A stretch of 16,664 bases of DNA from Collinsella sp. (GCA_019424965.1 JAHYYL010000044.1:1-16664), one strand, 5' to 3'. Counted from the stretch's first letter, positions 7,601-14,189 are shown. Translations and numbers: made by a program. The notes: generated from the letters alone by a model not told the origin.

Positions 7601-7952
7601 GTGGCGCTCCAACCGCGGCAAGACCGGGGACGATTCTTTTAGCGCGAGCGATATCGACATCGCGCAGATGTGCCTTGCCATCGATGCTCGCACGCCGGTC
7701 GACGAGCGCTCGGTGGAAAGTGGCCTGGGAATCTTCGAAGAGCTTGGTTTCTGTCGCGTTTCGGGGTTTGACGACACCCGTCGCATCGCGATGGCCGAAA
7801 ACCCCGGCCGTGTGCAATTGAGCAGGTCAATTCGCTATTTGGAGGGCTTGCGCTCGCGCATGGAGTTCTCGGCTTTCCGGAGCTGGGCGCTCGATTCGTG
7901 CGCTTCTGATATGCTAGCCAAAGTTAACCGCCCGATCGTACCGCGGGCCTAG
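4665..7952 (+). CDS. recJ: RecJ single-strand exonuclease fused to an SF2 (RecQ-like) helicase
   Basis: A 1095-residue, two-module protein. Residues 60-570 are RecJ, a 5'-3' ssDNA exonuclease: DHH motifs GDFDVDG (90-96), VDNG (148-151), TDHH (171-174), ALGTVSDMM (231-239) and RLNAAGR (290-296), then DHHA1 with VKGIVASRL (365-373) and GGHAGAVG (418-425), then an OB-like region. After a linker, residues 610-965 carry all SF2 motifs: Walker A GTGRGKS (647-653), PLRALVADQ, TTPEF, DEAH (752-755), TATA (787-790), STSAFGEGVNLPD and QMSGRAGRDG (929-938). The last 90 residues form a winged-helix-like tail. The four-Cys zinc domain and HRDC domain of classical RecQ are absent. I chose ATG 4665, seven residues before the first RecJ-like segment (RWAVAR); a GTG at 4620 is in frame but badly spaced from the ribosome site. 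Role: end resection and recombination repair. Confidence 0.92.
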   Translation: MSSLKTTHRWAVARQNPELEKELSAGLGIPGLVARIMVAHGITSIEEGQLFLTPSLDRDWADPLVIPGMAVVADRVERAIRSHERIAVFGDFDVDGITSTCLLTEALRTFGANVTPFIPHRFDEGYGLSRAALDRVNELAQPNLIVTVDNGIAAKEEVSYLESLGIDLVVTDHHEPSDQVPQGVPLTDPKLEDEGPSRELAGAGVALKLVQVLGERLDKPSYWRSLIEVAALGTVSDMMPLTPENRALVAEGIQQMRVTARPGYIALAALAKADLTTITADGLSFSLIPRLNAAGRMADPKLALDLLLARDPIEASALAAELEEINRQRREIEAELTRDAMAKVEETYDGGRAIVVGGEGWHEGVKGIVASRLTNRYHVPALLFSIEDGIARGSGRSVGKVNLFDAVERCSDLLIRRGGHAGAVGVTIEASKLDEFRRRLSAVLSEIPAEDFEDIDEVAATVDLSELNIETIEQISRLEPFGQSNKVPLLAAEGVTMCDRAVVGKTGEHMRFVATDGAASVPAIMFRVPQIDRLINCDSAVDLVFEAVAEHWQGRVKPKLMIKDVLVRDTTAPSVDDPACELRRGVEPADAGLRLESRKRETLAQLSYTELTRSLIHSFIGSNQPHRAQVEALDALADHQSVLAVMGTGRGKSLIFHVHAAREAVLRGRASIFVYPLRALVADQAYHLLSTMAALGIGVGVLTGETVEAARDDVFAGLASGRTGIVLTTPEFLSIHRDRFARSGRIGFVVIDEAHHAGLAKGGDRSAYLDMPDILKALGDPVVMAATATATAPVVAELARVLPITRTVVDETVRENLQLEDDRDLASRENRLVSIVATGEKTVIYVNSRDQSVALAKTLRKRVPDCATRIAFYNAGLARSDRRRVEEAFRDGSLSCIVSTSAFGEGVNLPDIRHVVLYHMPFGAIEFNQMSGRAGRDGQPAVIHLLYSSRDARINERLLDCYAPERDELVTLYRALQTMWRSNRGKTGDDSFSASDIDIAQMCLAIDARTPVDERSVESGLGIFEELGFCRVSGFDDTRRIAMAENPGRVQLSRSIRYLEGLRSRMEFSAFRSWALDSCASDMLAKVNRPIVPRA

Positions 7953-7967
7953 GGGAAGGGGACCTCG

Positions 7968-10328
7968 ATGGATGCCGCAGCCCGTACCGCCCATGATTCC
8001 ACCCTCCAGCCGTTCTCGGAGATGGAGCACTATAAGCATGCCGATGAGCTGCCGCCCGAGATTATGGCGGACAGCTACGACAAGTTGGAGCGCCTGTGCC
8101 TCAAATATATGAATGAGGACGCCGTTTCTAAGGTGGAGCAGGCCTATTGCTTTGCCGCCGAGAAGCACTGCAACCAAAAGCGCCGCTCGGGTGAGATGTA
8201 CATCAACCATCCCGTCGAGGTGGCCATCATTTTGGCCGATCTCAAGATGGACTGCGATGTGGTGTGCGCCGCGCTGCTGCACGATACTGTCGAGGATACC
8301 GAAACCTCGCTTACCGATGTTTCCGGCCTGTTTGGCGATACGGTGGCCGAGCTCGTCGATGGCGTGACCAAGCTCACCAACATCGAAGTCGATAGCATGG
8401 ACGAGAAGCAGGCGCTTACGCTGCGCAAGATGTTCCTCGCCATGTCCAAGGACATCCGCGTCATTATCGTCAAGCTTGCCGACCGCCTGCATAACATGCG
8501 TACGCTGGCGGCCCTTCGCGAGGACCGTCGCCTGTTTAAGGCCCGCGAGACCATGGACGTGTATGCGCCCTTGGCCGACCGCCTGGGCATGAGCTCCATT
8601 AAATGGGAACTCGAGGACCTGTCCTTCTTTTACCTGGAGCCCGATGCCTACCAGCGCATCTCGCGCATGGTAGCCGAGTCGCGCGAGGTTCGCGAGCGCT
8701 ATCTGGCCGAGACTATCAAGACGCTCACCGATGAGCTCAACCGCATTGGCCTGGAGGGCTTTCAGATCAACGGCCGTTCCAAGCACTATTGGTCCATCTA
8801 CCAAAAGATGAAGCGCAAGGGCAAGGAATTCTCCGAGATCTACGACCTGGTGGCACTGCGCGTCATCACGCATTCGGTGCGCGATTGCTACTCCACGCTC
8901 GGCGCAGTGCATACTTTGTGGCACCCCATGCCTGGTCGCTTTAAAGACTATATTGCCATGCCCAAGGTCAATAACTACCAGTCGCTCCATACGACGGTTA
9001 TCGGCCCCACAGCTCGTCCGCTCGAGATTCAGATTCGAACCTATGAGATGCATGAGCAGGCCGAGTACGGCATTGCCGCCCACTGGCTATATAAGAAGTC
9101 GGGCGGTTCGTCTGCGTCTAAGACCAATGATGCCCAGCGTCTGGACGACCAGATTAACTGGCTCAAACATTCGCTCGATTGGGCTGCGTCTGATGAGATC
9201 ACTGACGCCAAGGAATACCTGCATTCGCTGAAGGTTGACTTGTTTGACCAGGAGATTTTTGTCTTTACGCCCAAGGGCGAGGTCATGGCACTTCGTGCCG
9301 GCTCCACGCCGCTCGACTTTGCCTACGCCGTTCACACCGAGGTGGGCAACCACTGCGTCGGCGCTAAGATCAACGGTGCGGTGGCCCCGCTCACGCACGA
9401 GATCAAGACGGGCGACCGCGTTGAAATCCTGACCAACAAGAGCTCCAAGCCGTCGCGTGATTGGCTCAAGATCGTCAAGACGCCTTCGGCCAAGTCAAAG
9501 ATCCGCCGCTATTTTGCCGCCGCGACCAAGGACGACGACGCTGCCGCCGGCCGCGATATGCTGGCCAAGGACCTGCGCAAGCGCGGGTACGGCATCTCTA
9601 CGCCGCGATCCACGCGTGCGCTCAACGCCGTGGCGGAGCAGTTTAATTACAAGCAGCTCGAGGACCTGTTTGCCGCCGTCGGCGCCGGCAAGGTTGCCCC
9701 GCGCGCTGTGGGTAACAAGGTCGAGCAAATCTTGGACCCCAAGCCCGAGGAGCAGCTCTCCAAGGCCGAGGCAATCGCCGAAGTTGTTAAGCAGCCTGCC
9801 CGCGGCTCCAACCGCAAGCCGCAAAAGCGCGGCAAGAGCGCCAGCAACGGCATTATCGTCAAGGGCGAGAGCAACAGCGGCCTGCTGGTCCGTCTGGCGC
9901 ATTGCTGCAATCCGGTGACGGGCGACGACATCGTCGGCTTCATCACGCGCGGTCGTGGCGTTTCGGTGCATCGCGCCAATTGCCCCAACGTCAAGGGTCT
10001 TATGGAGCATCCCGAGCGCATGATCGAAGTGGAGTGGGACGGCGCTGCCGACACCCTCTTCCAGGTCGAGATCGTGGTCGAGTGCCTGGACCGCATGGGC
10101 CTTCTCAAGGATGTCACCATTGCCATTGGCGATGCGGGCGGCAATATCCTTTCTGCCGCCACGTCGACCAATCGCGAGGGTATTGCAACCCTGCGCTTTA
10201 TGGTCGAGATCTCGGACGCGAGTGGTCTGGATCCGCTGCTGGCTTCCATCAGCAGCGTCGATTCGGTCTACGATGCTCGCCGCCTGATGCCCGGCGAGGG
10301 TGGAGCCCAGCTCAAGCGCCGTGTGTAG
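7968..10328 (+). CDS. rel: Bifunctional (p)ppGpp synthetase/hydrolase (RSH, Rel)
   Basis: A full-length 786-residue RelA/SpoT homologue. Residues 50-200 form the HD hydrolase (HDTVED at 105-110, ADRLHNMRTL at 171-180). The synthetase follows (YDLVALRVI; RFKDYIAMPK at 324-333; NYQSLHTTV; EIQIRT). Then come TGS (428-489, IFVFTPKGEVMALRAGSTPLDFAYAVHT), the conserved Cys-rich segment HCCNPVTGDDIVGFITRGRGVSVHRANCPN (645-674), and ACT (about 698-770). The intact HD motif and the RxKD signature indicate both activities. It makes and degrades the alarmone that adjusts transcription and translation in starvation. The ATG at 7968 follows AGGGGAAGGGGA, 15 bp after recJ, so it is likely co-transcribed. 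In Bacillus apt sits between recJ and rel; it is absent here. Confidence 0.95.
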   Translation: MDAAARTAHDSTLQPFSEMEHYKHADELPPEIMADSYDKLERLCLKYMNEDAVSKVEQAYCFAAEKHCNQKRRSGEMYINHPVEVAIILADLKMDCDVVCAALLHDTVEDTETSLTDVSGLFGDTVAELVDGVTKLTNIEVDSMDEKQALTLRKMFLAMSKDIRVIIVKLADRLHNMRTLAALREDRRLFKARETMDVYAPLADRLGMSSIKWELEDLSFFYLEPDAYQRISRMVAESREVRERYLAETIKTLTDELNRIGLEGFQINGRSKHYWSIYQKMKRKGKEFSEIYDLVALRVITHSVRDCYSTLGAVHTLWHPMPGRFKDYIAMPKVNNYQSLHTTVIGPTARPLEIQIRTYEMHEQAEYGIAAHWLYKKSGGSSASKTNDAQRLDDQINWLKHSLDWAASDEITDAKEYLHSLKVDLFDQEIFVFTPKGEVMALRAGSTPLDFAYAVHTEVGNHCVGAKINGAVAPLTHEIKTGDRVEILTNKSSKPSRDWLKIVKTPSAKSKIRRYFAAATKDDDAAAGRDMLAKDLRKRGYGISTPRSTRALNAVAEQFNYKQLEDLFAAVGAGKVAPRAVGNKVEQILDPKPEEQLSKAEAIAEVVKQPARGSNRKPQKRGKSASNGIIVKGESNSGLLVRLAHCCNPVTGDDIVGFITRGRGVSVHRANCPNVKGLMEHPERMIEVEWDGAADTLFQVEIVVECLDRMGLLKDVTIAIGDAGGNILSAATSTNREGIATLRFMVEISDASGLDPLLASISSVDSVYDARRLMPGEGGAQLKRRV

Positions 10329-10361
10329 GTGCGAGAGCCTCTCAGCATCATAGATATTGGT

Positions 10362-10399
10362 TACGTTCGAGGCATCGTTTGGTGCCTCGAACGTATTTT
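10362..10399 (+). terminator. Intrinsic terminator after rel (or attenuator before the hydrolase gene)
   Basis: TACGTTCGAGGCA (10362-10374) pairs perfectly with 10383-10395 around an eight-base loop and is followed by TTTT. It begins 34 bp after the rel stop and ends only four bases before the ribosome site of the next gene. It may therefore terminate rel transcription and also lie in the 5' leader of the hydrolase mRNA when transcription reads through. Confidence 0.75.
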
Positions 10400-10416
10400 A
10401 GAAGGAGAGTATGCGC

Positions 10417-11100
10417 ATGGACGATATGACTTTGGACCTGACACCCCGAGGCGCGGCTTCGATTGAGGCGCTCGTCAACGGCCCGATTCAGACCAACAGC
10501 TACGCCGTGATTTCGAATGACGAGTGCTTAATCGTTGATCCGGCGTGGGAGGGCGAGCGTCTTGTGGAGCATATCCTCACCGCGCATCCCGAGGTGCGCG
10601 TACTCGGCTCTGTCTGCACGCACGGTCATGCCGATCATGTTGGCGGGGTTGCCGGGGTTCGAGCTGTCGTTGGCGACAGCGCACTATATGAGTTGTGCGC
10701 TAAGGACGTGACGGTACCTCGCGCAAATATCGAGGAGCAGCGCGCCATGTGGGGTATCGAGACGCCCGATCCGGGTGAGCCGACGCGCCTGCTCGCCGAG
10801 GGCGATGCTATCGAGGTGGGCGATATCTGCCTGCAGGTGATCGAGACACCCGGGCATACGCCGGGCGGTATCGTCTTGTTTGCTGCCACCGAGCAGGGGA
10901 ACATTGCCTTTGTGGGCGACACGCTATTCCCGGGCAGCCACGGCCGCACCGATCTTGCCGGTGGCGACGAGGCAGCGATTCTGCGCTCGCTCTCCAAGCT
11001 CGCCCGGCTTCTCCCACCCGATACCGTTTGCCTAACCGGCCATGGCGATTCGACCACCATGGCACGCGAGCTCATGCAGAACCCTTTCATGCAGATGTAG
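10417..11100 (+). CDS. Metallo-beta-lactamase-fold hydrolase (glyoxalase II-like)
   Basis: A 227-residue MBL-fold protein with a complete metal site: THGHADH (68-74), the second His in ETPGHTPGG (147), the bridging Asp in FVGDTLF (168) and the final His in LTGHGD (209). The short length and these motifs place it with YcbL/glyoxalase II-like hydrolases, which cleave thioesters such as S-lactoylglutathione or related substrates. The real substrate is unknown. ATG 10417 is preferred because the site AAGGAGAG (10402-10409) is seven bases away; ATG 10411, two codons upstream, is too close. It follows the rel terminator and precedes the aldolase gene by about 195 bp. Confidence 0.85.
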   Translation: MDDMTLDLTPRGAASIEALVNGPIQTNSYAVISNDECLIVDPAWEGERLVEHILTAHPEVRVLGSVCTHGHADHVGGVAGVRAVVGDSALYELCAKDVTVPRANIEEQRAMWGIETPDPGEPTRLLAEGDAIEVGDICLQVIETPGHTPGGIVLFAATEQGNIAFVGDTLFPGSHGRTDLAGGDEAAILRSLSKLARLLPPDTVCLTGHGDSTTMARELMQNPFMQM

Positions 11101-11217
11101 CTTAATAGTCGGCTTTTGAAGCACGAGAAGCGTCCAAACGTCAAGCTATTTTTCCCCAACGGGCCGATTCCGTAGGGCAAACGGTCAAAAAAGTCTGTTT
11201 GGACGATATTCGTGAAC

Positions 11218-11254
11218 AAACGAACGTTTATGCTCGGGTGCGCCGTGGTAAAAT
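11218..11254 (+). promoter_or_regulatory. Candidate promoter region of the aldolase gene
   Basis: TAAAAT at 11249-11254 is a plausible -10 box 40 bp before the aldolase start. A short perfect palindrome AAACG-AA-CGTTT (11218-11229) sits where the -35 box would be and could be an operator. A 9-bp long-range inverted repeat CGTCCAAAC (11131-11139) / GTTTGGACG (11197-11205) flanks the segment just upstream. No consensus -35 was found, so the promoter call is weak. Confidence 0.35.
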
Positions 11255-11294
11255 CTCAGGCGTTATCGGAGCAACCTTACAGGAGGTTTCTTTT

Positions 11295-12161
11295 ATGCTC
11301 GTCAACGCAGCAGACATGCTCAAGAAGGCCGAGGCCGGCAAGTACGGTCTCGGTGCCTTCAACACCAACAACCTCGAGTGGACCCTGGCTATTCTCCAGG
11401 CCGCCGAGGAGGCCAAGTCTCCGCTGATCCTTCAGTGCACCGCTGGTGCCGCTAAGTGGATGGGCGGTTTCAAGGTCTGCGCCGACATGGTCAAGGCTGC
11501 CGTCGAGGCCACGGGCGTTACCGTTCCCGTCGCCCTTCACCTCGATCACGGTTCTTACGAGGACTGCTTCAAGTGCATCGAGGCCGGCTTCACGTCCATC
11601 ATGTATGACGGCTCTCACGAGGAGACCTTCCAGCTTAACCTCGACCGCACCAAGGAGCTCGTTGAGCTTGCCCACTCCAAGGGCATGTCCATCGAGGCCG
11701 AGGTCGGCGGCATCGGCGGCACCGAGGACGGCGTGACCTCCAGCGGCGAGCTCGCTGATCCTGCTGAGTGCAAGCAGATTGCTGACCTGGGCGTCGACTT
11801 CCTCGCCTGCGGTATCGGCAACATCCACGGCGTGTACCCTGCCGACTGGGCTGGCCTTTCCTTCGAGCGTCTGGGCGAGATCAAGGCTCAGACCGGCGAC
11901 CTGCCCCTCGTCCTGCACGGTGGCACCGGCATCCCCGAGGATCAGATCAAGAAGGCCATCTCCCTGGGTATCTCCAAGATCAACGTCAACACCGACCTGC
12001 AGCTCGTCTTCGCCAAGGGCGTTCGCGAGTACATCGAGGCTGGCAAGGATCAGCAGGGCAAGGGCTTTGACCCCCGCAAGCTCCTCAAGCCTGGCCGCGA
12101 CAACATCGTCGCCCGCACCAAGGAGCTCATGGAGGAGTTTGGCTCCGTCAACAAGGCGTAA
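11295..12161 (+). CDS. fba: Class II fructose-bisphosphate aldolase
   Basis: A 288-residue zinc-dependent aldolase that interconverts fructose-1,6-bisphosphate with glyceraldehyde-3-phosphate and dihydroxyacetone phosphate (glycolysis and gluconeogenesis, cytoplasm). Diagnostic features are AFNTNN (21-26), the catalytic Asp and zinc His in HLDHG (82-86), EAEVG (134-138), zinc His 178 in GNIHGVYP, zinc His 208 in LHGGTGIP and the phosphate-binding NVNTD (230-234). The start is ATG 11295 with a perfect AGGAGG at 11281-11286. The codon use is markedly C-ending and uniform compared with neighbours, as expected for a highly expressed glycolytic gene. It is monocistronic, bounded by its own promoter region and a large hairpin. 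A tagatose-bisphosphate aldolase is the main alternative. Confidence 0.93.
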   Translation: MLVNAADMLKKAEAGKYGLGAFNTNNLEWTLAILQAAEEAKSPLILQCTAGAAKWMGGFKVCADMVKAAVEATGVTVPVALHLDHGSYEDCFKCIEAGFTSIMYDGSHEETFQLNLDRTKELVELAHSKGMSIEAEVGGIGGTEDGVTSSGELADPAECKQIADLGVDFLACGIGNIHGVYPADWAGLSFERLGEIKAQTGDLPLVLHGGTGIPEDQIKKAISLGISKINVNTDLQLVFAKGVREYIEAGKDQQGKGFDPRKLLKPGRDNIVARTKELMEEFGSVNKA

Positions 12162-12183
12162 GTAGCGGTTTATCTTTCCCGTC

Positions 12184-12280
12184 GGAGGCCCCGTTTCCCC
12201 TACGCTGATTCCCTCGCGCTCACCTGGCTTCGCCAGAAGTCGCGCGACGGAATCAGCTCCGGGGAAACGGGGCCTCCTTT
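12184..12280 (+). terminator. Large nested hairpin after the aldolase gene
   Basis: The outer 17-bp stem GGAGGCCCCGTTTCCCC (12184-12200) pairs perfectly with 12261-12277. Inside it CTGATTCC (12205-12212) pairs with GGAATCAG (12249-12256), and innermost CTGG-CTTCG-CCAG (12224-12236) caps it. A T-run (TTTGTT) follows. It probably terminates aldolase transcription. The 94-base nested structure is much larger than a normal terminator and could belong to a repeat family. Confidence 0.75.
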
Positions 12281-12344
12281 GTTAACTTGCTACAGGGTTA
12301 CTGGTCTGATTTTAGTTATATGGTTACCGTTCAGCGGTGTTGAT

Positions 12345-12370
12345 GGCTCCCTTGTTGGGGCTTTCTTTTT
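12345..12370 (+). terminator. Weak terminator-like hairpin before the transglutaminase-like gene
   Basis: GGCTCC and GGGGCT around a six-base loop form a short stem with two wobble pairs, followed by TTCTTTTT. It overlaps the putative -35 box of the next promoter, so the T-run may be coincidental. Confidence 0.3.
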
Positions 12371-12383
12371 ATCTCGCTACAAT
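12355..12383 (+). promoter_or_regulatory. Candidate promoter of the transglutaminase-like gene
   Basis: TTGGGG (12355-12360) and TACAAT (12378-12383) are separated by 17 bp and lie 36 bp before the start codon. The -10 is close to consensus and the -35 is partial. Confidence 0.5.
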
Positions 12384-12418
12384 GGGCTTCAAGCGTTCTA
12401 GTGACTTGGAGTTTTGGT

Positions 12419-13852
12419 ATGGCTGTTATTAATGTGCTGCCTTCGGATGGGAAGGTTATTGACGAGGGTCCAGTTGGTTGCTCTGCTGATGTTTGCTGTG
12501 ATGACTTTCGTCATCTCGATGTTGGACTGCCGCCCGAGATTCTTCGTCTTAAGGATGCCGGGTATTTGACGCAGGCTGTTGCTGCCTGCGATCGCCTTTT
12601 GGAGCAGAACCCCGAGCCTTCGCTGGCTGCTTGTGTTCGTGCCGAGCGGTATCGCATGCTCGAGACGCCGCTTCATTTTTCGGTGTCGCGCGACCAGGCT
12701 ATTGCGATGATTCGCGAGGAGTGGCCAGAGTTTACCGAAGAGCAGTTTGATGACCTGATTAATCGTAAGCGTATTGACTGGCGCTTTATCGATGGCGAAC
12801 TGTTCGTTCTCGACAACTTCCTCGATTCGCTTCGCGTATATCCCAAAGAGGTTCCCGGCATGCGGCCCGATTCTACGGACGGAATAGCACTGCGCAACGA
12901 GATGCTCAAGGAGATGGAGTCACAAAACGGATTGGCTCGCGTCATTACGCTTAAAGCGTCCGTGTCTGTCCCCGGCGCTCTGGAAGGGGAGACCGTTCGC
13001 GCGTGGCTACCCGTTGCCGCCGCCTGTCGTCAACAGTCTCATATCGAGGTTCTCGATATGACGCCGGAGGGTGCTGTTGCCCCCGCGAATGCTTCGGCGC
13101 GTACCTCCTCGTGGTCTTCTTCGAGTGAGCGCTCATTCTCGGTGACCTATCGCTATCAAATTGATGCCGCTTATCGTGATGTCTATGGGGGTGCGCTTCC
13201 GGTGCATCCTTGCATGGACGCGCCACTGCCCGTGGACACCTCCGAGGACCGTCCGCGCATTGCATTCACGCCGTATCTACAGCAGCTGACAGCCCGTGTC
13301 ATTGACGGGCTCGAGGATCCGCTCGATCGCGCCCGTGCTATCTATGATTACCTGACGCAGTACATCGACTATCGCTATCAGCCGCCGTACTTGCTTTTGG
13401 GACCTATTGCCGATGACTGCGCGCATTCGCTCCGCGGCGATTGCGGCGTTATGGCGCTCACGTTTATCACCATGTGCCGCATCGCGGGCGTGCCTGCCCG
13501 TTGGCAGAGCGGCCTGTATGTTGCGCCCGATTCGGTGGGGTCGCACGACTGGGCAGAGTTCTATACGCCGCAGACCGGATGGCTCAACGCCGACGTGTCA
13601 TTTGGATCTTCTGCTCGCAGGATGGGGGAGGAGTGGCGCCGCCGTCACTACTTTGGCAATCTCGACCCGTGGCGTATGGTGGCCAACAATCGATTCCAGG
13701 CAGAGTTTGAGCCCTCTTTCGACGGCATGCGCGAGGACCCTTACGACAACCAGATGGGTGAGGCTTCGGTCGACGGTCGCGGATGCCGTCGGCGCGAGAT
13801 GCTCCGCACGGTCGAACTCATCGAAATGCTCGAAGTTCCATTTTCGGACTAA
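12419..13852 (+). CDS. Transglutaminase-like domain protein
   Basis: A 477-residue protein with a papain-fold transglutaminase-like core near residues 295-410. The catalytic triad is visible: Cys 342 in RGDCGVMALTF, His 376 in GSHDWAEF and Asp 392 in LNADVSFG. The following HYFGNLDPWRMVANN is typical of this bacterial group. The N-terminal 180 residues are helical and acidic with no signal peptide, so the protein appears cytoplasmic; residues 180-255 look like a beta domain. Bacterial members are generally proteases or peptidases, or are of unknown function. ATG 12419 follows GGAG at 12408-12411 with seven bases of spacing; the frame opens at 12401 without a site. The gene appears to be monocistronic. 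Confidence 0.85.
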   Translation: MAVINVLPSDGKVIDEGPVGCSADVCCDDFRHLDVGLPPEILRLKDAGYLTQAVAACDRLLEQNPEPSLAACVRAERYRMLETPLHFSVSRDQAIAMIREEWPEFTEEQFDDLINRKRIDWRFIDGELFVLDNFLDSLRVYPKEVPGMRPDSTDGIALRNEMLKEMESQNGLARVITLKASVSVPGALEGETVRAWLPVAAACRQQSHIEVLDMTPEGAVAPANASARTSSWSSSSERSFSVTYRYQIDAAYRDVYGGALPVHPCMDAPLPVDTSEDRPRIAFTPYLQQLTARVIDGLEDPLDRARAIYDYLTQYIDYRYQPPYLLLGPIADDCAHSLRGDCGVMALTFITMCRIAGVPARWQSGLYVAPDSVGSHDWAEFYTPQTGWLNADVSFGSSARRMGEEWRRRHYFGNLDPWRMVANNRFQAEFEPSFDGMREDPYDNQMGEASVDGRGCRRREMLRTVELIEMLEVPFSD

Positions 13853-13891
13853 TCGGTAGAAAGCTGTGATAAACTAACTCACGCATTGCGT

Positions 13892-13978
13892 GCCCGAGTG
13901 GCGGAATTGGCAGACGCAGTGGACTCAAAATCCACCGTTGGCAACAACGTGCGAGTTCGAGTCTCGCCTCGGGCACCA
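13892..13978 (+). tRNA. tRNA-Leu, anticodon CAA
   Basis: An 87-base class II tRNA. The acceptor arms GCCCGAG (13892-13898) and CTCGGGC (13968-13974) pair perfectly, then A73 and an encoded CCA (13976-13978). The anticodon arm GTGGA-CTCAAAA-TCCAC gives anticodon CAA, reading UUG. The long variable arm (GTTGGCAACAACGTGC region) and T arm GAGTTCGAGTCTC are present. A weak -10-like TAAACT at 13870-13875 lies upstream. Confidence 0.95.
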
Positions 13979-14005
13979 TACATGCAAGTGAGCGTTCAAG
14001 GGGGT
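13956..14005 (+). repeat. 50-bp direct repeat, copy 1 (tRNA-Leu 3' end and flank)
   Basis: Copy 1 begins in the T loop of tRNA-Leu (TTCGAGTCTCGCC) and runs through the acceptor end and CCA into the start of the terminator. It matches 14140-14189 at 48 of 50 positions. The differences are G versus A in the acceptor stem and T versus C downstream. Confidence 0.85.
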
Positions 14006-14022
14006 TGCGGCCCCCTTTTTCG
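13998..14022 (+). terminator. Intrinsic terminator of tRNA-Leu
   Basis: AAGGGGG (13998-14004) pairs with CCCCCTT (14011-14017) around TTGCGG, and a run of five T closes it. It ends 42 bases after the tRNA CCA. Confidence 0.8.
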
Positions 14023-14055
14023 TGCCGAACTCGCGTGAGCGCGCGAAGCGTTAAG

Positions 14056-14078
14056 CAAACAGGCCTGTGGCCTGTTTG
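14056..14078. repeat. Perfect 10-bp hairpin between the tRNA repeat copies
   Basis: CAAACAGGCC (14056-14065) pairs with GGCCTGTTTG (14069-14078) with a three-base loop. Directly downstream GCGTGGCG and CGCCACGC form another stem, followed by short self-complementary GC-rich motifs up to about 14138. The spacer between the two tRNA-derived repeats is thus almost entirely hairpin-forming and has no credible gene. Confidence 0.65.
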
Positions 14079-14139
14079 TAGCGGAGCGTGGCGAGGGCGC
14101 CACGCGCCCGAAGCCCGGGGCTTCGCGAAGCGAAGGCCC

Positions 14140-14189
14140 TTCGAGTCTCGCCTCGAGCACCATACATGCAAGCGAGCGTTCAAGGGGGT
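14140..14189 (+). repeat. 50-bp direct repeat, copy 2 (tRNA-Leu 3' end without a tRNA body)
   Basis: This is a second copy of the tRNA-Leu T-loop-to-CCA segment and flank, with no acceptor 5' half, D arm or anticodon arm before it. It therefore cannot be a tRNA gene. It continues into its own terminator-like AAGGGG...TCCCTTTTT (14182-14204). Such 3'-end duplicates usually mark an integration site (attL/attR-like) or a tandem-duplication remnant. Confidence 0.8.

Noticed and set aside
7914..9083. 389-residue minus-strand ORF opposite the rel 5' half
   Set aside because: It is the antisense shadow of a conserved (p)ppGpp synthetase/hydrolase and has no family motif.
11199..11294. Upstream start for the aldolase
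   Set aside because: The extension covers the promoter region; a perfect AGGAGG precedes ATG 11295, the normal family start.
14140..14163. Second tRNA gene at the duplicated 3' end
   Set aside because: Only the T-arm-to-CCA part is present; there is no D arm, anticodon arm or matching 5' acceptor strand.
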